A stretch of 34,111 nt of DNA, from positions 1 through 34,111 of the forward strand of contig WGOB01000092.1 of NCBI GenBank assembly GCA_016124255.1. Reading direction: 5' to 3'. The stretch is from Alphaproteobacteria bacterium (GTDB lineage: Bacteria > Pseudomonadota > Alphaproteobacteria > Caulobacterales > Aquidulcibacteraceae). The position numbers and the translations under genes are program-made. Below the pieces are notes generated by a model. The model made no database searches and was not told the DNA's origin. It was given only the letters and a program-made list of their open reading frames with translations. Shown piece by piece: positions 6,921-15,617 of the stretch (position 1 is the first letter of the stretch; the number at the start of each line of letters is the position of its first letter).

Positions 6921-8476
6921 GGCGACGCGTCGCCCGGCGATGCCTCCGCCGGCATCATGCGGATGAGCATTTCAAGCTGCGTCCACAGCGGGCGCATTTC
7001 CGGCGGCACGCGTCCGGACTCCAGATGCGGCGCCATCACCGCGCGCGCCTCCTCGATCATCGCGCGCGGGTCGTGATCGAGGGACACGCCCTGCATGCGC
7101 CGCACCTCGTCGATGATCCCGACCATGGCGTGCACGAACGCGTACATGACCTCGAACATCGCGTGCTCGCGGTCCGCGGCGGCGAGCGCGGCGAGCCGCG
7201 CATCGACGTCCGCAAGACGCGCGCGCCCGTCTTCGATCGCGGCAGGATCGGAGAACCGCGACTGCATGCTCATCAGCACCGTGCTGATCAGGATGATCGC
7301 CTTGGCGCTGTCGGTGGGATCGCTGTCGAACATCGCACGCGCGATGCGCTCGGCCTCGTCGTATTCGCGCAGCGCCGCCGCGGTGTCGCCCATCAGCTGA
7401 TAGATTCCCGCGCGGCCGTTGTGGCGATCCCACAGCCGCATCTGGGTCAGCGTGTGGTTGGGATGCTCAACAGCGACCTCGCGCAGAATGGCGATGCTCT
7501 CCTCGAACGCGCCCAGCATCCGCGACGGATCGGTCATGTGTGCATACGCGGCGGCGAGAACCATGTCCGAACGCAGCAAGCGCGCATCGCGCGTGGCGGG
7601 ATCGACGCCGGGAATGTCTTCCTGGGCGAGCGCAGCGATTTCGCCGGCCCGCACAAGCACCGCGTCGATATTGCCGAGGCCCGCATCGGTCATCAATTGC
7701 AGCGTGAGGATATTGAGGAGATTGCCCATCGAATCGATCGACGGCTCCGCCTCGAAGACGCTCCGCGCCAGCGTCCTGATCTCACCGCTGATCGCCTCGG
7801 AGGCGCTGTGCTCGCCGGTGAGAGAATAGACCGCGTCCGTCGCGATCAGCGCCTGCAGGCGATCCTTGTCGCGCACGGCGACGCGCAGCGCCGCAGCGCA
7901 GGTCTGGCGCGCGCCCGCCAGGTTGGCCGTCCGCGATTGCAGCACGCACAGCCGCGTCAGCGTGTCGGGATCGTTGGGGCTGAGCCGCGCGGCTTCGCTG
8001 TAGGCGCGCAGCGCAGTCTGCACGTCAGCCTCGTAGGCGAGCGCGCCGAGCCTGCGCCAGCGCTCCGCGGCGCTGTCGGCGCCTTGCGCGGCCGCCTGCT
8101 CCAGGAGCGCGAAGCCCCCGCGCACATCGCCCGACGCCAGGAGTTCGGCGGCGCGCTGTTCCTCCGGCGCCCCGTCGACGATGAGGGCGGCGGCCGCATA
8201 GCGCGCTTCGGTCTCCGCCCCACGGGCTTCCGCGATGCTGGTGTTCTGGCTCGGCGCCGACACCAGCTGGGTGATCTGATCGACGCGCGCGGAGAGCTGT
8301 TCATTGGCGGCCAGGAGCGCATCCAGGCGCGCCTCGTACGCCCGGCGCTGCCGATCCATCTCGCGCTGCATGAAGGCGAGCTGCCGCAATTCTTCCTGCG
8401 ACTGTGCGACAGCGACGGGCGCGGCGCTGCTGAGGACGATCAGCGCGCTCAGCGCCAGGGAAATCGATCTGCGCAT
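6917..8476 (-). CDS. Exported coiled-coil/TPR-repeat protein
   Basis: A 519-residue protein starting MRRSISLALSALIVLSS, a clean signal peptide with a probable AVA-QS cleavage site near residue 25. The start is supported by GGGAGGG a few bases upstream; a longer in-frame reading to 8662 adds an Arg-rich stretch with no signal character. The mature N-terminus (about 25-72) is a charged coiled coil (EELRQLAFMQREMDRQ). Helical repeats follow, of TPR/Sel1 kind (for example ALRAYSEAARLSPNDPDTL and ALREYDEAERIARAMFDSDP). This layout recalls CpoB/YbgF-type periplasmic proteins but is longer. The gene is coupled to the downstream TIR gene by a 4-base overlap, suggesting the TPR protein works with the periplasmic part of the TIR protein (inference). 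Confidence 0.82.
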   Translation of the reverse strand: MRRSISLALSALIVLSSAAPVAVAQSQEELRQLAFMQREMDRQRRAYEARLDALLAANEQLSARVDQITQLVSAPSQNTSIAEARGAETEARYAAAALIVDGAPEEQRAAELLASGDVRGGFALLEQAAAQGADSAAERWRRLGALAYEADVQTALRAYSEAARLSPNDPDTLTRLCVLQSRTANLAGARQTCAAALRVAVRDKDRLQALIATDAVYSLTGEHSASEAISGEIRTLARSVFEAEPSIDSMGNLLNILTLQLMTDAGLGNIDAVLVRAGEIAALAQEDIPGVDPATRDARLLRSDMVLAAAYAHMTDPSRMLGAFEESIAILREVAVEHPNHTLTQMRLWDRHNGRAGIYQLMGDTAAALREYDEAERIARAMFDSDPTDSAKAIILISTVLMSMQSRFSDPAAIEDGRARLADVDARLAALAAADREHAMFEVMYAFVHAMVGIIDEVRRMQGVSLDHDPRAMIEEARAVMAPHLESGRVPPEMRPLWTQLEMLIRMMPAEASPGDASP

Positions 8477-8558
8477 GCGCCTGCCCTCCCGCTGCGGACG
8501 CGCAAGCATAGACGCCGGCGCTGCCGGAGCAACGGGCTCGCCGCTGAAACACGGGGGC

Positions 8559-9143
8559 TCAGCCCTCCCGCGCCAGCACCGCGTCAAAAAACGCAAACGC
8601 GTCGGCGCCGTCCCATTCCGCCCCGCCGACGAGCCGCGCCACCTCGCGGCCCTGCCCGTCATAAATGACGCTGACCGGCAGGCCCGCCCCGCCGACCGCG
8701 AACGCCATGCTCTTGGCGGGATCGAGATAGAAGCCGAGCGCGCCTTGCGTCAGCGCGGTGAATTCGGCCTCGGCCTGTGCGCGGCGCGGAACCCCGTCGA
8801 TCGAGACCGCCACCACGCGCACAGTGTCGGGATAGCGGCGCTGCAGGTTCGCGAGCGAGGGGAGTTCGCCGATGCACGGCGGGCAATTGGTCGCCCAGAC
8901 ATTGAGCAGCACGACCTGGCCGCGAAAATCGGCCAGCGACCGCGTCTGCCCTTCCGCGTCAAGGAACGGATGGTCGGTCTGCGGCGCCGGCGCGTCATGG
9001 ACCTGGAGCGCGGCCATGTCGCCCACCGCCAGGCGCTGCAGCACGCTCCCGCCGGGCTTTGATGCGGAGAGGAAAAGCACGTAAAGGACGGCGCCCAGGA
9101 GCGCGGCGCCCGCCAGCGCAACGGCTCTGAAGACCACGCTCAT
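8559..9143 (-). CDS. tlpA: TlpA-like membrane-anchored thioredoxin
   Basis: A 194-residue protein with an uncleaved N-terminal anchor (about 7-26) and a TlpA/ResA-type thioredoxin fold facing the periplasm. The redox motif is WATNCPPC with C87 and C90; Asn replaces the usual Trp before the first Cys. The cis-Pro loop is GLPVSVIYD. TlpA proteins reduce disulfides in periplasmic apo-proteins such as those of cytochrome oxidase assembly. The start at 9143 puts its ATG only 22 bases from the divergent argH ATG; an in-frame ATG at 9167 would overlap the argH start codon. The tlpA/argH divergent pairing recurs in alphaproteobacteria. An 82-base gap separates it from the TPR gene on the same strand. 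Confidence 0.9.
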   Translation of the reverse strand: MSVVFRAVALAGAALLGAVLYVLFLSASKPGGSVLQRLAVGDMAALQVHDAPAPQTDHPFLDAEGQTRSLADFRGQVVLLNVWATNCPPCIGELPSLANLQRRYPDTVRVVAVSIDGVPRRAQAEAEFTALTQGALGFYLDPAKSMAFAVGGAGLPVSVIYDGQGREVARLVGGAEWDGADAFAFFDAVLAREG

Positions 9144-9165
9144 CCGACGTTCGCCCGCCTCACCC

Positions 9166-10593
9166 ATGTCCGACGCCGCTTCCTCCGACAAACCCGACGA
9201 TCCCGCCGCCGCCAACGCGATGTGGGGCGGCCGTTTCGCGGCTGCGCCCAGCGACGCGATGCAGGCGATCAACGCCTCGATCGACATCGACCAGCGATTA
9301 TGGCGCCAGGATATCCAAGCTTCCAAGGCGCACGCGGCAATGCTCGCCGCACAGGGAATTCTTACGGCTGCGGATGAAGAGAAGATACAGGCCGGCCTCG
9401 ACCAGATCGCCGCAGAGATTGAGGACGGCCGCCTCGCGATGCGCCGCGATCTGGAGGATATCCACCTCAATATCGAGCATCGGCTGACCGAGATTGCAGG
9501 CGACGCGGGCCGCCGCCTCCACACCGCGCGCTCGCGCAACGATCAGGTCGCGACCGACTTCAGGCTATGGATCGCCGCCGCGATCGACGCGGCGATGGAA
9601 CGGATTGAACGGCTGCAGCGCACGCTGGTGGCCCAGGCCGAACCGCACGCCGATTGGGCGATGCCCGGCTTCACGCATTTGCAGACCGCCCAGCCGATCA
9701 CGCTGGGCCACCATCTGATGGCCTATGTCGAGATGCTGGAGCGCGACCGCAACCGGCTCCTGCAGGCGAAGACGACGGCGCTGAGCGACTGCCCGCTCGG
9801 CGCAGCCGCGCTGGCCGGCACGGGTTTTCCGATCGATCGCGAACGCACCGCCGCGATACTCGACTTTACCGCGCCGGCGGCGAACTCCCTCGATGCGGTG
9901 TCCGCACGTGACTTTGCGCTTGAGGCGCTGTCGGGTCTGGCGATCGCGCTGATGCATGCGTCGCGCCTGGCGGAGGAGATCGTCCTGTGGACAAGCCCGC
10001 ATTTTCGTTTCGCACGGCTTTCCGATGCATGGTCCACCGGCTCCTCGATCATGCCGCAGAAGCGCAACCCCGACGCCGCCGAACTGATCCGCGCCAAGGC
10101 CACGCGGGTGAGCGCGAACTATGCGGCGCTCCTGGGGATCATGAAGGCGCTGCCGCTCGCCTACGCCAAGGACCTCCAGGAAGACAAAGCGCTGACGTTT
10201 GAAGCATTCGACGCGTTCATGCTTTCGTTCGATGCGCTGGCGGGGATGATCGAGACGATCACGTTCGACAAGGCCGCGTTGCGTGCGGCCGCGGGCGCAG
10301 GCTTCTCCACCGCGACCGATCTGGCGGACTGGCTGGTGCGCGAACTGAAGACGCCGTTCCGCGACGCCCATCACGTCGCCGGGCGCGCCGTGAAGCGGGC
10401 CGAAGAATTGGGCCTCTCCGAACTCGGCGACCTGCCGCTTGCGGACTTGCAGGCCATCGACCCGCGGATCACCGATGCGGCGCGCGCGCTGCTGGGCGTT
10501 GAACAATCGCTGGAAAGCCGGGCAAGCTATGGCGGAACCGCGCCGGCGCGCGTCCGCGAACAGATCGCCCGCTGGAAGGAGCAATTGGGATGA
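9166..10593 (+). CDS. argH: Argininosuccinate lyase
   Basis: This 475-residue enzyme cleaves argininosuccinate to arginine and fumarate, the last step of arginine synthesis. Family hallmarks are MWGGRF near the N-terminus (residues 19-24), the [12 protein letters not shown] block, [14 protein letters not shown], and the fumarase/aspartase superfamily signature [12 protein letters not shown] starting at residue 292 with the catalytic serine loop. No Shine-Dalgarno precedes the ATG at 9166; starting at the MWGGRF Met (9220) is possible. The stop overlaps the lptM start (ATGA), so argH-lptM is one transcription unit, with lysA next. Confidence 0.97.
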   Translation: MSDAASSDKPDDPAAANAMWGGRFAAAPSDAMQAINASIDIDQRLWRQDIQASKAHAAMLAAQGILTAADEEKIQAGLDQIAAEIEDGRLAMRRDLEDIHLNIEHRLTEIAGDAGRRLHTARSRNDQVATDFRLWIAAAIDAAMERIERLQRTLVAQAEPHADWAMPGFTHLQTAQPITLGHHLMAYVEMLERDRNRLLQAKTTALSDCPLGAAALAGTGFPIDRERTAAILDFTAPAANSLDAVSARDFALEALSGLAIALMHASRLAEEIVLWTSPHFRFARLSDAWSTGSSIMPQKRNPDAAELIRAKATRVSANYAALLGIMKALPLAYAKDLQEDKALTFEAFDAFMLSFDALAGMIETITFDKAALRAAAGAGFSTATDLADWLVRELKTPFRDAHHVAGRAVKRAEELGLSELGDLPLADLQAIDPRITDAARALLGVEQSLESRASYGGTAPARVREQIARWKEQLG

Positions 10594-10781
10594 AGAAGAC
10601 GATGCTGTTGGCGATCGGCGCGGCGACGCTCGCCCTTCCGCTCCTGGCCGGCTGCGGCCATCGCGGCGAACTGCAGCGTCCCGGCCCCTGGTGGGGCGAA
10701 GACAACCGCACCGCCGAAGAACGCGCCCACGAAAACCGCCAAGGCGACGGCGACGAGCAGGACGAAGACGAACGCCGCTAG
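10590..10781 (+). CDS. lptM: LptM-like small lipoprotein (LPS translocon maturation)
   Basis: A 63-residue lipoprotein with a signal peptide ending LLAGC (C22). The motif [12 protein letters not shown] right after the lipidated Cys matches the LptM/YifL family pattern (CG-x-x-G-x-L-x-x-P). In Escherichia coli LptM assists disulfide isomerisation and maturation of the LptD/LptE outer-membrane LPS translocon. The tail is very hydrophilic and acidic ([13 protein letters not shown]). Position between argH and lysA is the usual one for this small gene in alphaproteobacteria and in other proteobacteria it also sits next to lysA. It overlaps argH by four bases. Confidence 0.85.
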   Translation: MKKTMLLAIGAATLALPLLAGCGHRGELQRPGPWWGEDNRTAEERAHENRQGDGDEQDEDERR

Positions 10782-10807
10782 GACCCGCGGGCTTCCAGCC
10801 CGCGGTC
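10781..10807. repeat. REP-like repeat, family A, single hairpin
   Basis: The hairpin GACCCGCGGGC-TTCCA-GCCCGCGGTC starts on the last base of the lptM stop codon. It has a 10-bp stem with one bulged C. The sequence matches one arm of the 4040-4110 element (shared core CCGCGGGC..TCCAGCCCGC). It lies in the 49-base gap before lysA, so it could attenuate read-through or stabilise the argH-lptM message. Confidence 0.7.
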
Positions 10808-10830
10808 TTACAGCGCATGCTCGCGCCCCC

Positions 10831-12084
10831 ATGAATCACTTCGAGTACAAGGACGGCGCGCTCCACTGCGAAGGCGTGGCGCTGGAGGCGATCGCAGCCG
10901 CGGTCGGGACGCCGGTCTACGTCTATTCGACGGCGACGCTGGAGCGCCACGTCCAGGTGATGCGCGAGGCGTTCGCGCCGACGCCGGTGCTGATTGCGTT
11001 CGCGGTGAAGGCCAACGCCAACATTGCGGTGCTTGCGACATTGGCAGCGCAAGGCGCCGGCGCCGACACCGTCTCCGCCGGCGAGATCATGCGCGCGCTG
11101 AATGCCGGCGTCCCGCCGTCGCGGATCATCTTCTCCGGCGTCGGCAAGACCGATGAAGAACTGGATTACGCGCTGGCGCAGGGCATTCACCAGATCAATG
11201 TGGAATCCGCGCATGAACTAACGCGCCTCGGCGAGATCGCGGCGCGGCGCAACGTCGAGGCGCCGGTCGCGATCCGCGTCAATCCGGCGATCGGCGCCGG
11301 CGGACATCAGAAGATCTCCACCGGCGGCGCCGACGCGAAGTTCGGCGTGAGCGCCGCCGATGCGCTGGCGCTCTACGCGGCGGCGCAGGCGCATCCGCAT
11401 CTCGACCCCAAAGGCCTCGCCGTGCACATCGGCAGCCAGATCCGCGATCTTGAGCCCTTGCGCGCCGCCTTCCAGACGCTCCGTACACTGACGGAAACGC
11501 TGCGCGCGCAGGGCCTGCCGCTCACCCGCCTCGATCTCGGCGGCGGCCTCGGCGTGCCCTATTTCAACGAGCCGGATCCGCCCGCGCCCGCCGCCTACGC
11601 CGCGATGGCGAAGGAGACGCTGGGCGGATTGAACGTCGATCTCGCGATCGAGCCGGGACGGCTGATCGCGGCGAACGCGGGCGTGCTTCTGACCCGCGTC
11701 ATCCGCATCCAGGCGCGCGCCGACCGCCGCATCCTGGTGCTCGACGCGGGCATGAGCGATCTCCTGCGCCCGGCGATGTACGACGCCTTCCATGACCTCC
11801 GCCCGGTGCGGCCCTCGTCGCAACCGCCCGCGCCGTTCGATCTCGTCGGGCCGATTTGCGAAACCGGCGACACCTTCGCGCGCGCCCGCTTGCTGGCGCC
11901 GCCGCAGCCGGGCGATCTCTGCGCGTTCATGACGGCGGGCGCCTATGGCGCGGTGATGGCCTCCACCTACAACGCCCGCCCGCTGGTGCCGGAGACCCTC
12001 GTCCGGGGGGACCGCTATTGGGTCGTGCGCCGTAGGCTGAGCGTTGCGGAGCAGATCGCGCTGGAAAGCCTGCCCACGCCCTGA
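10831..12084 (+). CDS. lysA: Diaminopimelate decarboxylase
   Basis: A 417-residue PLP enzyme of the fold-III (alanine-racemase-like) decarboxylase family. It converts meso-diaminopimelate to lysine, the last step of lysine synthesis. The PLP lysine is K60 in FAVKANAN. The glycine-rich phosphate loop is seen in LDLGGGLGVPY, and the C-terminal domain has the catalytic GPICETGDTFAR Cys and the AGAYGAVMASTYN block that contacts the substrate from the partner subunit. The length is normal. No clear Shine-Dalgarno precedes the ATG; the family A hairpin sits 24 bases upstream. Confidence 0.97.
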   Translation: MNHFEYKDGALHCEGVALEAIAAAVGTPVYVYSTATLERHVQVMREAFAPTPVLIAFAVKANANIAVLATLAAQGAGADTVSAGEIMRALNAGVPPSRIIFSGVGKTDEELDYALAQGIHQINVESAHELTRLGEIAARRNVEAPVAIRVNPAIGAGGHQKISTGGADAKFGVSAADALALYAAAQAHPHLDPKGLAVHIGSQIRDLEPLRAAFQTLRTLTETLRAQGLPLTRLDLGGGLGVPYFNEPDPPAPAAYAAMAKETLGGLNVDLAIEPGRLIAANAGVLLTRVIRIQARADRRILVLDAGMSDLLRPAMYDAFHDLRPVRPSSQPPAPFDLVGPICETGDTFARARLLAPPQPGDLCAFMTAGAYGAVMASTYNARPLVPETLVRGDRYWVVRRRLSVAEQIALESLPTP

Positions 12085-12166
12085 ACGCGGCAACCGCTCG
12101 CAATGGCGCAATCGTAAGCGTGTGCGCCATGGCGGCGCCCCTTTCGCCCGGCTAGGCTCACCTCCC

Positions 12167-14800
12167 ATGAAGCACGCCGACGCCCTGGCCCAGCTTGCGC
12201 GCGAGATCGCCCGCGCGCGGCGCGCCATCGCGTGGGAGCGGTTCTGGGCGATCGCCATGGTCCCGCTCCTGGCGTTCGCGGCCTGGTGTGCGCTGGCGCT
12301 GACGGGCGCCCTGGACTTCATCCCGCCGCTGGCGCGGAGTTTGATCGGCGTCGCCGCGCTGGTCGCGCTTGCGGCCGTGCTCGTGCGCGCCGCCTGGCGC
12401 TGGCGGCGCCCGACCGAGGCCGAGGCGCGCACCCGGCTCGCCGCAGATTCCGGCTTGGATTTCGGCGCGTTCGAAGCGCTGGAGGACCGCCCGTCGCAGC
12501 TTGATCCGGCCGGCCTTGCGCTGTGGCGGATCGAGCAGGAACGCGCGATCGGCCGCGCCCGCACGGCGAAGGCGCGCCCGCCGCGTCCCGCCTGGAACGC
12601 CGCCGATCCGTTCCGGCTGCGCTATCTCGCGCTCCTGGCGCTGGTGGTGGCGGGCGTGGCGGCCGGGCCAGCGGCGCCGGGCCGGCTGGGGCAGGCGTTT
12701 CTGCCCGATCCCGGCCCCCTGCTGGGCGACCAGCCGATGGCGATTGAAGCCTGGCTGACGCCGGCCGCCTACACCGGCGCGCCGCCGATCTCGTTGTCGG
12801 AGCGCGTGGGCGAAACGGTCGCTGCGCCCCCGCGCGCGCAGGTGACCGTGCGCGTGACCGGGCCGCGCGGCGCACCGATTCTGTTTTTCCGCACCGACGA
12901 CGGGCGCGAGCGCGTCCGCTTCGCCCGTGCGGCCGACGGCGCCTTTGAAGCGCATCTGGATATCCAGAGCGCGGGGCGTCTCTCGATCGTCCGGTTTCAT
13001 GAGAAGGCGTTCTGGCGGATCAATCCGGGCCCTGACGTCGCGCCGCAGATCGTCTTCGTCGAGCCGCTCACGATCGAGGAAGCCGAACGCGGTCGCTTCT
13101 CGTGGCGCGCGCGTGACGATTACGGCGTGCGCGAAATCGCGCTGCGCGTGCGCCCTGTCGAGCCGCCGGAAGGCCTCGTCAGCGCCGCGCCGGTCGACAC
13201 TCCGGTGGTGGGCCCCGCCGGCGAGCCGCGTGAGGCCGAAGACGAAGTCGAGATCGACCTTGCGGCGCACCCATACGCCGGGCTCGAAGTCGATGCGCAG
13301 GTGGTCGCACGCGATGCGCTTGGCCAGGAGGGCGTCAGCGCGCCGGTGCGGATCACGCTGCCGGAGAAGCTGTTCCTGCAGCCGCTCGCGCTCGCGGCAA
13401 TCGAAATCCGGCGCATGATCCTGTGGGAGCGGCGCCCGTATGCATCGGCGCGTCCGGCGCCGGGCGGTCCGGCCACGCTCCCGGCGCGCGATGTGCTGAC
13501 GGGGCAGGAAGAGATCGTCATCCGCACCGCCGACCAGGACCCGCGCCTGGAGCGCGCGCCGGACGCGATCAAGCGCGCGGTCCGCTTTCTCGACGCGCTG
13601 ATGATGCGCCCCGACGATGGCTTCTTCGCCGACCGGGCGGTGTTTCTTGGGCTGGCGCTGGCGCGCTCGGAACTGGAGGGCGCGCGCGAGATCGACGACA
13701 CCGACCTCGCCGCCGACACGCTTTGGCGCACCGCGCTGCGCGCCGAGTATGGCGGCTCGGCCGATGCGCGCCGGCAGCTCGACCTCGCGCAGCAGGCGAT
13801 GGCCGAGGCGCTGCGCGACGGCGCATCGCCCGAACGCATCGCACAGCTCGCCGAAGCGCTGCGCGACGCTATGGACGCTTACCTCCAGGCGCTGGTGCAG
13901 GAGGCGATGCGCCAGGGCACGCCGCAGACGCAGGAAGACACACAGGAGCAGACGACGCTGTCCGGCCAGGACCTGCAGGATGTGCTCGACGAGATCGAGC
14001 GGCTGGCGCGCGAGGGCCGCACCGAGGAAGCCGCAGCGCTGATGCAGCAGCTCGCCGGCATCCTCGCCAATCTCGACGTTCAGCTCGCCCAGGGCGGCGA
14101 AGGGCAAGGCCAGCAGGGCGAAGAGGGCCCGCAGGACGATCTCAGCCAGAGCGTTGAAGACCTCGGCGAGACGATCGCCGAACAGCGCGCGCTGAACGAC
14201 GAGACCGAGGGCCAGTCCGAAGGCGGCGGCGCCCAGGGCGAACAGCAAACCGAGCAAGGCGACGGCGGCCAGCAGGGACAAGGCCAAACCGAGGGCCAGC
14301 AGGGCCGCGGCTCAGGCCAGGGCCTCGCCCAGCGCCAAGGCGAAATCCGCGACCGGGTCAACGACGCGCGCCGCCAGGCGTCCCGCTCCGGCGCCGACGA
14401 AGGCCGCCAGGCCCTGGGCGACGCCGAACGGGCGATGCGCCAGGCCGAGCAGGCGCTCCGGCGCGGCGCGTTCGACGAAGCCGCCAACGCCCAGGAAGAA
14501 GCGTTGCGCCGTCTGCGGCAGGGGGCTCAGGACCTCGCCAACGAAAGCGCGCGCCGCGCCGAGGACGCGCAGGGCGGCCGCCAGGGCGACGGCCAGTCCG
14601 GCGGCGAGCGCGATCCGCTTGGGCGCTCGCGCGGCGGCGTCGGCGACGGCGGCGACACCCAGATCCCGGCGGAGGCGGAACGGGCGCGCTCCCGCGAGAT
14701 TCTCGATGAATTGCGCCGCCGCGCGCAGGATCCGCGCCGGCCCGAAGGCGAACGCGAGTACCTGCGCCGCCTGCTGGATCGCTTCGCCGGAGAATCCTGA
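12167..14800 (+). CDS. TIGR02302/DUF4175 family membrane protein with low-complexity C-terminus
   Basis: An 877-residue protein of the alphaproteobacterial TIGR02302 (DUF4175) family, which regularly follows lysA. Function is unknown. Three hydrophobic helices lie near the N-terminus (about residues 25-48, 57-78 and 147-165). A large soluble, probably periplasmic region follows, with several beta-rich stretches, then helices. From about residue 640 to 860 it is dominated by Gln, Glu, Gly and Arg (GGEGQGQQGEEG and similar), the family's named low-complexity tail. The conserved end REILDELRRRAQDP..EREYLRRLLDRF is present. The start at MKHADALAQL was chosen because the open frame further upstream overlaps lysA and has no hydrophobic or conserved content. 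It is probably transcribed with lysA. Confidence 0.88.
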   Translation: MKHADALAQLAREIARARRAIAWERFWAIAMVPLLAFAAWCALALTGALDFIPPLARSLIGVAALVALAAVLVRAAWRWRRPTEAEARTRLAADSGLDFGAFEALEDRPSQLDPAGLALWRIEQERAIGRARTAKARPPRPAWNAADPFRLRYLALLALVVAGVAAGPAAPGRLGQAFLPDPGPLLGDQPMAIEAWLTPAAYTGAPPISLSERVGETVAAPPRAQVTVRVTGPRGAPILFFRTDDGRERVRFARAADGAFEAHLDIQSAGRLSIVRFHEKAFWRINPGPDVAPQIVFVEPLTIEEAERGRFSWRARDDYGVREIALRVRPVEPPEGLVSAAPVDTPVVGPAGEPREAEDEVEIDLAAHPYAGLEVDAQVVARDALGQEGVSAPVRITLPEKLFLQPLALAAIEIRRMILWERRPYASARPAPGGPATLPARDVLTGQEEIVIRTADQDPRLERAPDAIKRAVRFLDALMMRPDDGFFADRAVFLGLALARSELEGAREIDDTDLAADTLWRTALRAEYGGSADARRQLDLAQQAMAEALRDGASPERIAQLAEALRDAMDAYLQALVQEAMRQGTPQTQEDTQEQTTLSGQDLQDVLDEIERLAREGRTEEAAALMQQLAGILANLDVQLAQGGEGQGQQGEEGPQDDLSQSVEDLGETIAEQRALNDETEGQSEGGGAQGEQQTEQGDGGQQGQGQTEGQQGRGSGQGLAQRQGEIRDRVNDARRQASRSGADEGRQALGDAERAMRQAEQALRRGAFDEAANAQEEALRRLRQGAQDLANESARRAEDAQGGRQGDGQSGGERDPLGRSRGGVGDGGDTQIPAEAERARSREILDELRRRAQDPRRPEGEREYLRRLLDRFAGES

Positions 14801-14817
14801 GTTTTGATCCAGGATTC
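14792..14817 (+). terminator. Hairpin over the TIGR02302 stop codon
   Basis: GAATCCTG (14792-14799) and CAGGATTC (14810-14817) form an 8-bp perfect inverted repeat around the stop codon, followed by GCCGTTTTG. It could end the argH-lysA transcript; the T-tract is short, so this is tentative. Confidence 0.35.
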
Positions 14818-14923
14818 GCCGTTTTGAGGCGCCGACCCGCGCTGTGCGCGCGCGGATGCGGCGCAAAGGACGCACTCCGCCGGAACACGGGCGCCAGGGG
14901 CAGTTTTTGATTGACCCGACTGG

Positions 14924-14938
14924 TTAATGATTCGTTAA
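14924..14938 (+). promoter_or_regulatory. CtrA-type box with internal GANTC site
   Basis: TTAATGATTCGTTAA is an exact TTAA-N7-TTAA match to the CtrA consensus of Caulobacter-type bacteria. It lies 37 bases before the start of the exported protein at 14976. The spacer contains GATTC (14929-14933), a CcrM methylation target. It is the only TTAA-N7-TTAA I found between genes here, in DNA where AT-rich words are rare. Binding by CtrA is inferred. Confidence 0.6.
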
Positions 14939-14975
14939 GTCCGTCAAGACCTCTCCAGCGGGGACGGGCCACGAT

Positions 14976-15581
14976 ATGGGCGTTCGGACAGACTTCCTGG
15001 CAGTGCTCGGCGGCGCGACCGCGGGGCTGATTGCGCTGGCGGCGGTTGCCGCCGCGGACGGCATCGAGCGGAAGCCCCGCCCCGCTGCGTCCGGCGAAGA
15101 AGCAGCCGCGGCGCCCTCAAGCGAGGTGGCGGAGTATCCGGACCTGCTCGGCGGGCCGGACTCGGAGCCGGCGATGGCGGCGTCCGAACCGATGATCGAA
15201 GCGCCGCTGCAAGCGTCCGTCACCTGCCCGAGCTACGAAGAGGCGCTGGTCATGGTGCGCACCGCCATGGACAACGCTGAGATCGGCCAGATCGACAGCG
15301 CCATCCAGCAGGCGATGAGCGATTTCGAAGGCTGCGACACGGTCTCGCGCGCGCTCGCCGCGGCCGATGATGTCGTCGACGCCATTCAGGTGGCGGCGCT
15401 GCCCGAGATGCGCCGGCCTCCTGCGCCGCGTCGGCCGCTTGAGCCGTTCCGCGACGCGGGCGGCGGCGGAGGCGGCGCCGGTGGCGGCGGCGGTGGCGAC
15501 GATGGCGGCGACGACGGCGGTGAAGATCCCGGCGAGGGAACCCCGCCCGGCGGTGACGGCGGGCCCGGCTACACCGGCTAA
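14976..15581 (+). CDS. Exported protein with Gly/Asp-rich C-terminal tail
   Basis: I do not recognise a family. The 201-residue product begins MGVRTDFLAVLGGATAGLIA, a short positive start followed by a hydrophobic segment (about 7-26), so it is exported or anchored by its N-terminus. A Pro/Ala/Glu-rich linker (27-80) leads to a helical middle (about 82-140) with two cysteines (TCPSYEEA and EGCDTVS) that could pair. The tail (about 155-201) is almost only Gly, Asp and Pro. GGGGACGGG a few bases upstream supports the start. A perfect CtrA box lies upstream, so cell-cycle-controlled expression is plausible. Confidence 0.72.
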   Translation: MGVRTDFLAVLGGATAGLIALAAVAAADGIERKPRPAASGEEAAAAPSSEVAEYPDLLGGPDSEPAMAASEPMIEAPLQASVTCPSYEEALVMVRTAMDNAEIGQIDSAIQQAMSDFEGCDTVSRALAAADDVVDAIQVAALPEMRRPPAPRRPLEPFRDAGGGGGGAGGGGGGDDGGDDGGEDPGEGTPPGGDGGPGYTG

Positions 15582-15617
15582 GGCGCCTGCGCGGGCGCGC
15601 CGCAAAAAGCGGAAACT

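Noticed and set aside
6896-8668. 590-codon open frame on the plus strand
   Set aside because: It is antisense to the TPR gene, rich in Arg, His, Gly and Ala, with no domain or signal; a by-product of high GC third-position bias.
5769-9143. Classical Thoeris or other named defence system around the TIR gene
   Set aside because: No ThsA-like SIR2/SLOG effector, nuclease or other defence gene is adjacent; neighbours are housekeeping genes.
12158-14287. 709-codon open frame on the minus strand
   Set aside because: It mirrors the TIGR02302 gene, has Arg/Ala/Gly-rich composition and no recognisable family.
15594-15605. GGCGCGCCGCAA considered as another family B repeat copy
   Set aside because: Similarity stops after 12 bases and no matching right arm exists, so chance is likely.
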